NCBI GenBank assembly: GCA_001544595.2
Contig: FCOH02000037.1
Coordinates: forward strand, 1 to 46,290
Length of the DNA stretch: 46,290 nt
DNA from: Caballeronia peredens
GTDB taxonomy: Bacteria; Pseudomonadota; Gammaproteobacteria; Burkholderiales; Burkholderiaceae
Reading direction: 5' to 3'
In this document: in pieces, positions 41,772-46,290 of the stretch
Layout: each line of letters begins with the position of its first letter
Numbering within the stretch: position 1 is the first letter of the stretch
Made by a program: the position numbers and the translations under genes
Notes under the pieces: generated by a model
The model's database searches: none
Seen by the model: the letters and a program-made list of their open reading frames with translations, nothing else
What the model was told of the DNA's origin: nothing

Positions 41772-42665
41772 TTACTTCGTTCCCTGGCCGATCTCGTGAT
41801 TGGCCATGATTTCGAGCGCGCGCACCATGCCCGAGTGATCCCAGGACTTGCCGCCGTGCGCGGCGCACGCGTTGAACAGCTGCATGCAGTTCGACGTGTT
41901 CGGCAGCGCGACGCCGAGCGCCTGCGCCGTCGCGAGCGCGAGATTCAGATCCTTTTGATGCAGCTCGATGCGGAAGCCCGGATTGAATGTGCGCTTGGTC
42001 ATGCGCTCGCCGTGCACTTCGAGAATGCGCGACGACGCGAAGCCGCCCATCAGCGCGGTGCGGACCTTTTCGGCATCGACGCCCGCCTTCGACGCGAGCA
42101 GCAGCGCTTCGCCGACGGCTTCGATCGTCGCCGCGACGATCACCTGATTCGCGACCTTGCAGACCTGACCCGCGCCGACTTCACCGATCAGCGAGATGTT
42201 CTTGCCCATCATGTCGAAGAGCGGCTTGACCTTGTCGAAGGTTGCCTGCGCGCCGCCGACCATGATCGTCAGCGACGCGGCCTTCGCGCCGACTTCGCCG
42301 CCGGAGACGGGCGCGTCGAGATAATCGGCGCCTTTCTCGCGCACCTTCGCCGCGAATTCGCGCGTGGCGATCGGCGAGATCGAGCTCATGTCGACGACGA
42401 TCTGCCCCGCCTTCAGCTTGTCCGCGACGCCGTTCTCGCCGAACAGCACTTTTTCGACGTCCGGCGTGTCCGGCACCATGACGAAGATCACGTCGGCCTT
42501 TTCGGCGACGGCCGCGGGCGAAGCGCACGCCGTGGCGCCCGCCTGCGTGAGTTCGGCGGCCACGCCGCTGCGGGTGTAGGCCGCGAGCTGCACGCCGTTC
42601 TTGAGAAGATTGGCCGCCATGGGATTGCCCATGATGCCCAGTCCGATAAAGCCTGCCTTTTGCAT
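41772..42665 (-). CDS. garR: tartronate semialdehyde reductase (2-hydroxy-3-oxopropionate reductase)
   Basis: A 297-residue beta-hydroxyacid dehydrogenase that reduces tartronate semialdehyde to D-glycerate. GFIGLGIMGNPMAANLLKNG binds NAD(P); DAPVSGGEVGA (near 117-127) is the substrate loop; Lys170 in CKVANQ is catalytic. AAGGAG lies 6 nt before ATG 42665. It follows the aldolase gene by 59 bp, and the two form the lower half of the aldarate pathway. GlxR is an alternative name for the same activity. Confidence 0.94.
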   Translation of the reverse strand: MQKAGFIGLGIMGNPMAANLLKNGVQLAAYTRSGVAAELTQAGATACASPAAVAEKADVIFVMVPDTPDVEKVLFGENGVADKLKAGQIVVDMSSISPIATREFAAKVREKGADYLDAPVSGGEVGAKAASLTIMVGGAQATFDKVKPLFDMMGKNISLIGEVGAGQVCKVANQVIVAATIEAVGEALLLASKAGVDAEKVRTALMGGFASSRILEVHGERMTKRTFNPGFRIELHQKDLNLALATAQALGVALPNTSNCMQLFNACAAHGGKSWDHSGMVRALEIMANHEIGQGTK

Positions 42666-42724
42666 GTATCGCTCCTTGATGTCGATTCGTTTGCCGCTTC
42701 GTCGGGCGCGTGCGATGCGTGCGC

Positions 42725-43510
42725 TCACTCCGCGATGAAATGTTTCCTCACGCCCTGCGCCGCGTTCCTGAGCAGGCCCAGATCGGCGCACACGGCGACG
42801 AGCGTGCTGCCCATCGCGAGATAGCGCTCGGCGTCTTCCTGCACGGGCGCCAGGATGCCGCTCGGCTTGCCCGCCGCGTGCGCGCGCTCGAACACGTGCG
42901 CGATGGCGGCCTGCACGTCGGGGTGATTCGCGTTGCCGAGATGACCGTACGCGGCGGCGAGATCGGACGGCCCGACGAACAGTGCATCGACGCCTTCGAC
43001 CGCGATGATCTCGTCGATCGCCTCGACCGCCGCGCGGCTCTCGATCTGCACCGCGACGCTGATATTGTCGTTCGCGACCTGGAAATAGTTCGCGACGGTG
43101 CCGTACTTGTTGCCGCGATGCCCGACCGATACGCCGCGGATGCCATGAGGAGGATAACGCGTCGCGGCGACGGCGCGCTTCGCGTCGGCGGCGCTGTCGA
43201 CGAACGGGATCAGGAAATTGACGAAGCCCGAATCGAGCAGTTTCTTGATCGCGATGGCGTCGTTGGCCTGCGGACGCACGACGGGCGCGCTCACGCTGTC
43301 CTTCAGCGCCATCAGTTGCGGAATGAGCGTGAGGGCGTCGTTCGGCGCGTGCTCGGCGTCGAGCAGCATCCAGTCGAAGCCGACCACGCCGACGAGTTCG
43401 GTGGCGATCGGGCTCGCGAGCGACATCCAGCATCCGATCAGCTTCTTGCGCTCACGCAGCGACGCCCGGAATGCGTTGGGCAGCGGTTGGTACGGTGACG
43501 ATGACGGCAT
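42725..43510 (-). CDS. garL: 5-keto-4-deoxy-D-glucarate aldolase (HpcH/HpaI family)
   Basis: A 261-residue class II aldolase that splits 5-keto-4-deoxyglucarate to pyruvate and tartronate semialdehyde. His54 in DAEHAPND, Arg79, Glu157 in VQIESR and Asp183 in VGPSDLA match the E. coli GarL active site with an offset of four. GGGAGG precedes ATG 43510. Other HpaI aldolases (HpaI, RhmA) look similar; the glucarate context makes GarL the best choice. Confidence 0.92.
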   Translation of the reverse strand: MPSSSPYQPLPNAFRASLRERKKLIGCWMSLASPIATELVGVVGFDWMLLDAEHAPNDALTLIPQLMALKDSVSAPVVRPQANDAIAIKKLLDSGFVNFLIPFVDSAADAKRAVAATRYPPHGIRGVSVGHRGNKYGTVANYFQVANDNISVAVQIESRAAVEAIDEIIAVEGVDALFVGPSDLAAAYGHLGNANHPDVQAAIAHVFERAHAAGKPSGILAPVQEDAERYLAMGSTLVAVCADLGLLRNAAQGVRKHFIAE

Positions 43511-43551
43511 GATGCCTCCCTGTGACGACTGCGTTCTGTTTGAAAGCGCTT

Positions 43552-43580
43552 CGTCTGAGAGCGTTATGTCATCAGACGTC
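43552..43580. promoter_or_regulatory. putative GntR operator, garL promoter
   Basis: ATGTCATCAGACGTC (43566-43580) shares a 12-base inverted core with the 38041-38055 site, and CGTCTGA/TCAGACG (43552-43558, 43572-43578) adds a wider dyad. It is centred about 60 bp before the garL start. Confidence 0.55.
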
Positions 43581-43761
43581 TTAACACAGAGTACCGCTGG
43601 ATCGAGGTCTGAATACAGGGGAGTAAACCCTAGTTCGCTTGATTTTACTTCGTTTTATGGCGATTCATCTAATTTCTACTTATACGATGTCTTATATCTT
43701 GCGAGGTTCGTGCGTGCCGGAAGCGCCGAATTGACGCGTGCCTCTTTCGGAAGGATGATGT

Positions 43762-43774
43762 GTTGTCGGACATC
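43762..43774. promoter_or_regulatory. putative GntR operator, gntR promoter, site 1
   Basis: GTTGTCGGACATC, a full match to GTTGTCNGACRTC. It is in the 391-bp divergent gap between garL and the regulator. Most of the rest of this gap (43600-43730) is AT-rich and holds no gene; it must contain both promoters. Confidence 0.6.
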
Positions 43775-43837
43775 TTGAGCCGAGTTTTCCTGAAAGTCGC
43801 AGCGCCGCGCCGCTTCAGGACGCCAGGAACACGCGAA

Positions 43838-43850
43838 GATGTCAGACAAC
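43838..43850. promoter_or_regulatory. putative GntR operator, gntR promoter, site 2
   Basis: GATGTCAGACAAC, the complement of GTTGTCTGACATC. It differs from the 43762 site only in the central base, lies on the other strand, and is 52 bp before the regulator start, suited to autorepression. Confidence 0.6.
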
Positions 43851-43901
43851 GAGCGCTACGCCAAATTTGAATAACCGAAACGAACGAACAGCAAGTCAGA
43901 T

Positions 43902-44600
43902 ATGGGCATTCTCACCGATAAAGTCGTCGCCACTCTTTTCGAGGATATCGAGCGAGGCGCGCTGCGTCCCGGCGACAAGATCCCGACCGAAGCCGCGCTC
44001 ATGAAACAGTTGTCGGTGAGCCGCTCGGTCGTGCGCGAGGCGGTGTCGCGCCTGCAGGCGGCGAATGTCGTCGAGACGCGGCACGGCATCGGCACGTTCA
44101 TCCGCGCGCCGGAGGAGCGCGAGGCGGTGCGCCTGCAGGACGCCGATCTGTCCAGCCTGCTCGACATCATGGCGATCATCGAGTTTCGCATCGATCTGGA
44201 AGGCGCGGCTGCCGCGCTCGCCGCCGCACGACGCACCGATGCGCATCTGAAGCAGATCTCGGGCGCGCTCAAGCGCTTCGAAGAGCAACTGGCGAACGGC
44301 AGCACGGATGTGCTGCAACACGATGTCGAGTTTCACCTTCAGATCGCGCGGGCGAGCGGCAACCGCTATTTCTACGATGTGCTGAGCCAGATGGGACGCG
44401 GCGTGAGTCCGCGCACGCGTCTGGGCAAGGCGGAGATCGCGGAACTGGATCAGGTCGAGCGCCTGCGTCATGTGCTCGGCGAACACAAGGCGATCTATCA
44501 GGCGATCGTGCGACAGGATCCCGACGATGCGCGCGCCGCGATGCGCATGCATCTGAGCAACAGCCGGGAGCGTCTGAGGCAGGTGCATGGCGCGGGTTGA
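43902..44600 (+). CDS. FadR-subfamily GntR regulator of the aldarate island
   Basis: A 232-residue regulator. Residues 5-70 are the GntR winged HTH (LRPGDKIPTEAALMKQLSVS, SRSVVREAVSRLQ). The C-terminal FCD domain keeps the metal/ligand residues Asp141, His145, His195 and His217. The family binds TNGTCNNACNA-like dyads and is released by the pathway's sugar acid. Two GTTGTCNGACATC sites lie before its own start and related ones before the MFS-gudD and garL units, so it is likely the local repressor. Confidence 0.9.
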   Translation: MGILTDKVVATLFEDIERGALRPGDKIPTEAALMKQLSVSRSVVREAVSRLQAANVVETRHGIGTFIRAPEEREAVRLQDADLSSLLDIMAIIEFRIDLEGAAAALAAARRTDAHLKQISGALKRFEEQLANGSTDVLQHDVEFHLQIARASGNRYFYDVLSQMGRGVSPRTRLGKAEIAELDQVERLRHVLGEHKAIYQAIVRQDPDDARAAMRMHLSNSRERLRQVHGAG

Positions 44601-45204
44601 AGGGAAACGTCGAAGAGCGCGCTGGTTTTGAGCACTGCAGCCTGCTTGCTTAAGTAAACAGAAGAGTTCGTATGTATACGTGGTAGTAGTTAACAAGCCT
44701 CACACTTTTCAGTGGATAACTGCGAACGCGCGTTTCGCGTCAAGGACTTATCGAGTAAACAAGTCCGGTATATCGATCGCGGTATCGGCGTGAACCTTGA
44801 ACAACTTTCGCGCGAATCGAACGTGCCGCGAGTTGTTCAGAAAGGACCAACAGTTAACGCGGTGGAATGCCAACAAGGTTGTCCACAGATCGGGCGCGCG
44901 TCTACGTGGCACGATCGCGGCAGCCGGAAGGATCCGGTCAGGCCGTCGACCTCGCAACTCGCACGCTGACCGCGCCGGTTACCGGCCATCAAGACCGTCG
45001 ACGCTGGCCCACACGGATCAGGTCTGCATCCGTGTGGGCGTCCACCATCGTCGAGTCATGGCTCTTGACGAAGCGCGGCGGTGAGGTACTTGCGCCAGGC
45101 GTGCTGCATCGTTCGTCGGATCGCTTGGTTCGCGTCGCACATGCGTTGCGCGCCGCATGCGTGTTTGCGAAACATATCGCGTGCTTTCAGACGTTCACGT
45201 CGGC
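44601..45204. other. non-coding region with origin-like marks
   Basis: About 600 bp with no supported gene, AT-richer at its start. It has TAGTAGT (44684-44690), a DnaA-box-like TTATCCACT on the minus strand (44711-44719), TTGTCCACA (44879-44887), and dyads at 44669-44680, 44744-44766 and 44798-44839 (TGAACAACT/AGTTGTTCA). A tight palindrome at 44974-44986 and a 12-bp hairpin at 45007-45039 follow. This is like a replication origin or a DnaA-binding locus, but dnaA, rpmH, repA and parAB are not in the window. Confidence 0.35.
45007..45039. repeat. 12-bp inverted repeat
   Basis: Perfect arms at 45007-45018 and 45028-45039 with a 9-nt loop (CAGGTCTGC). No T-run follows on either strand, so it is not a standard terminator. 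Confidence 0.7.
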
Positions 45205-45486
45205 TTATCTTGAAAACGTTCCGCTGCGTTCACTACCTTGAGGACCCAGGTCCGTCCTGGTCCGACGAGATGATGTGCAAGGATGCGCCTCAGTGTTGAG
45301 ACTTTCAGAAGAACACGTGTGGTCGACATAACCCACTTTCTGTTCCGGCGACGTGGTATTCAAAGGTTTCTGCACTCCCCCATCCGCAAAATTGGAAACT
45401 CCCTGCGATGAGGTTTGCGCGCAACCGCTCAGCATTAAGGCGATGATCGACAGTGGCGCGAGATAAGGTTTGAGGGATGATTTCAT
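45205..45486 (-). CDS. small lipoprotein
   Basis: A 93-residue product. ATG 45486 has GGCGGA upstream. The signal peptide ends in a lipobox, LMLSGC, with Cys22 as the lipidated residue. The following Ala-Gln does not signal inner-membrane retention by the E. coli rule, so outer-membrane sorting is likely. The mature part is hydrophilic, Ser/Thr-rich, with two more cysteines; no domain recognised. It is divergent from the DUF4148 gene. Confidence 0.75.
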   Translation of the reverse strand: MKSSLKPYLAPLSIIALMLSGCAQTSSQGVSNFADGGVQKPLNTTSPEQKVGYVDHTCSSESLNTEAHPCTSSRRTRTDLGPQGSERSGTFSR

Positions 45487-45710
45487 AAGTCCGCCGACGA
45501 TGAAGTTATCGTGAGGACATATTGCTACGGCCGTGCATCGCGAACGTGAGATTGAAATGACATGTGTGTCATGCGCAGTCAACGATAAGAAGCACCATAG
45601 AAAACCGTCGCCTGACATTTTTCTCATTTTCGCATCATGTTCGCGCACTGCTCGCTGCTCATACTGTTCGCATGACTCGCACCTTTGCGGTCGGAACCAG
45701 GAGAACGGAA

Positions 45711-45983
45711 ATGAGAGCTGCAAAATTCGCTGTGGTATTCGCGTTGGCAGGCGCTTCGATCGGGTTGATTTCGCAATCCGCGGCTGCACAAGGGAAGTCG
45801 CGTGAACAGGTCCGTCAGGAACTCGTGCAGGCGCAGCACGATGGCATCACGCCGATGAGCAAGACCCAATATCCGCCGAGCGAGGCCACGATTGCCCGGA
45901 ACAAGGCGATGCACGCAGCCGCGACACATGGCGGCGAAAAGTCGCCGAGCCCCGACCAGCATGACCAGCTCGCCTTGCGTTAG
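45711..45983 (+). CDS. DUF4148 domain exported protein
   Basis: A 90-residue exported protein. ATG 45711 has AGGAG upstream. Residues 1-26 are a Sec signal peptide ending in SAAAQG. The mature start SREQVRQELVQAQHDG and the later YPPSEATIARNKA are typical of DUF4148, a small family abundant in Burkholderia with no known function. The frame is open upstream to 45564, but without a signal peptide there. Confidence 0.9.
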   Translation: MRAAKFAVVFALAGASIGLISQSAAAQGKSREQVRQELVQAQHDGITPMSKTQYPPSEATIARNKAMHAAATHGGEKSPSPDQHDQLALR

Positions 45984-46018
45984 CTTTGCGGCCTGACGCT
46001 GCATGCAGCAAACAAGCG

Positions 46019-46045
46019 CGCCGTGACGGGAGATCCGTCACGGCG
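46019..46045 (+). terminator. terminator after the DUF4148 gene
   Basis: Perfect 11-bp arms (46019-46029, 46035-46045), 5-nt loop, followed by TTTTC. Confidence 0.88.
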
Positions 46046-46290
46046 TTTTCTTTGCTTTCTATCTCTCAGCGCCTTGTTTTATATGCTCACAGGCAGATAT
46101 ATGACCCAATCAGTCAATTTCTTTTCGGATATCACACAATCCGATCTCAATAAACGAGCGGATTACGAATCGATATAGTTTGACAGTATTGTTGGACATA
46201 TCAAACACTGCTCCGCCAACTCGATTCACGTAATTCTGTTGCATTCCTAATTTTCTCGGCAGAATCCAAAAATGGCGATTTCGCATCGTT
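46046..46290. other. AT-rich intergenic tail
   Basis: The last 245 bp are far richer in A and T than the rest of the window and hold no open frame of note. TTGACA occurs at 46180-46185 but I see no well-spaced -10 box. It is probably the promoter region of a gene beyond the edge. Confidence 0.4.

Noticed and set aside
45056..45175. 39-codon minus-strand frame (MFRKHACGAQRM onward) in the origin-like region
   Set aside because: Its composition looks protein-like, but it has no good ribosome binding site and no family I recognise; too short to support.
44867..45241. 124-codon plus-strand frame
   Set aside because: It crosses the 12-bp hairpin, has no ribosome binding site and the product resembles nothing.
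1..46290. tRNA or rRNA genes
   Set aside because: I looked for acceptor/T-loop patterns and rRNA segments in the gaps and saw none; a dedicated scan would be needed to exclude them fully.

Overview
The window looks like chromosomal DNA of a Burkholderia-group betaproteobacterium (Burkholderia, Paraburkholderia or Caballeronia). The basis is strong G/C third-position bias with long open frames on the antisense strand, a phenylacetate-oxygenase reductase followed by a DUF1835 gene and a TetR regulator, a maeB-pyrE neighbourhood, a DUF4148 protein, and many LysR/Lrp/GntR regulators. I see no tRNA, rRNA, CRISPR, insertion sequence or prophage. The genus is an inference from gene content, not from a search.

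Region 1 (1-8900) is an aromatic-compound block. It holds the C-terminal ferredoxin domain of PaaE (cut by the window edge), a DUF1835 protein, a TetR regulator (probably PaaR), a GNAT acetyltransferase, an Lrp/AsnC regulator divergent from 4-hydroxyphenylpyruvate dioxygenase, a small exported protein, and a fused indolepyruvate-type ferredoxin oxidoreductase. The oxidoreductase could turn arylpyruvates into arylacetyl-CoA, the kind of substrate the Paa epoxidase uses, while HppD takes the homogentisate route.

Region 2 (8900-18640) is mostly core and housekeeping: a peroxiredoxin-like protein with a divergent LysR regulator, malic enzyme MaeB, PyrE, an RcsB-like response regulator, an exported Raf-kinase-inhibitor-like protein with a nine-T run in its signal-peptide region, a WrbA-like flavoprotein, a short-type ArgC, and a two-gene unit of an exported protein plus a single-domain receiver.

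Region 3 (18790-35270) is a string of short transcription units: a LysE exporter, a beta-hydroxyacid dehydrogenase, a Mut7-C nuclease-like protein, a cupin plus MHS transporter operon, a HiPIP, an L-2-hydroxyglutarate oxidase-like flavoprotein, a Lon-like AAA+ ATPase without a protease domain, an EEP-family phosphohydrolase, a receiver protein, AlkB, two tandem GT25 glycosyltransferases, RidA, MgtC, ArsC, several small exported proteins, a cupin and a DUF72 protein.

Region 4 (35290-44600) is a D-glucarate/galactarate catabolic island: GudD, two MFS transporters (one very like GudP), a 2-hydroxyacid dehydrogenase, a LysR regulator, tartronate semialdehyde reductase, the GarL-type aldolase, and a FadR-type GntR regulator. 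Together they take the aldarate to 5-keto-4-deoxyglucarate, then to pyruvate plus tartronate semialdehyde, then to glycerate. A shared dyad, GTTGTCNGACRTC, upstream of three of the units probably is the GntR operator.

Region 5 (44600-46290) is gene-poor. About 600 bp of non-coding DNA has two DnaA-box-like sites, a TAGTAGT run and several hairpins, followed by a lipoprotein divergent from a DUF4148 exported protein, and an AT-rich tail.
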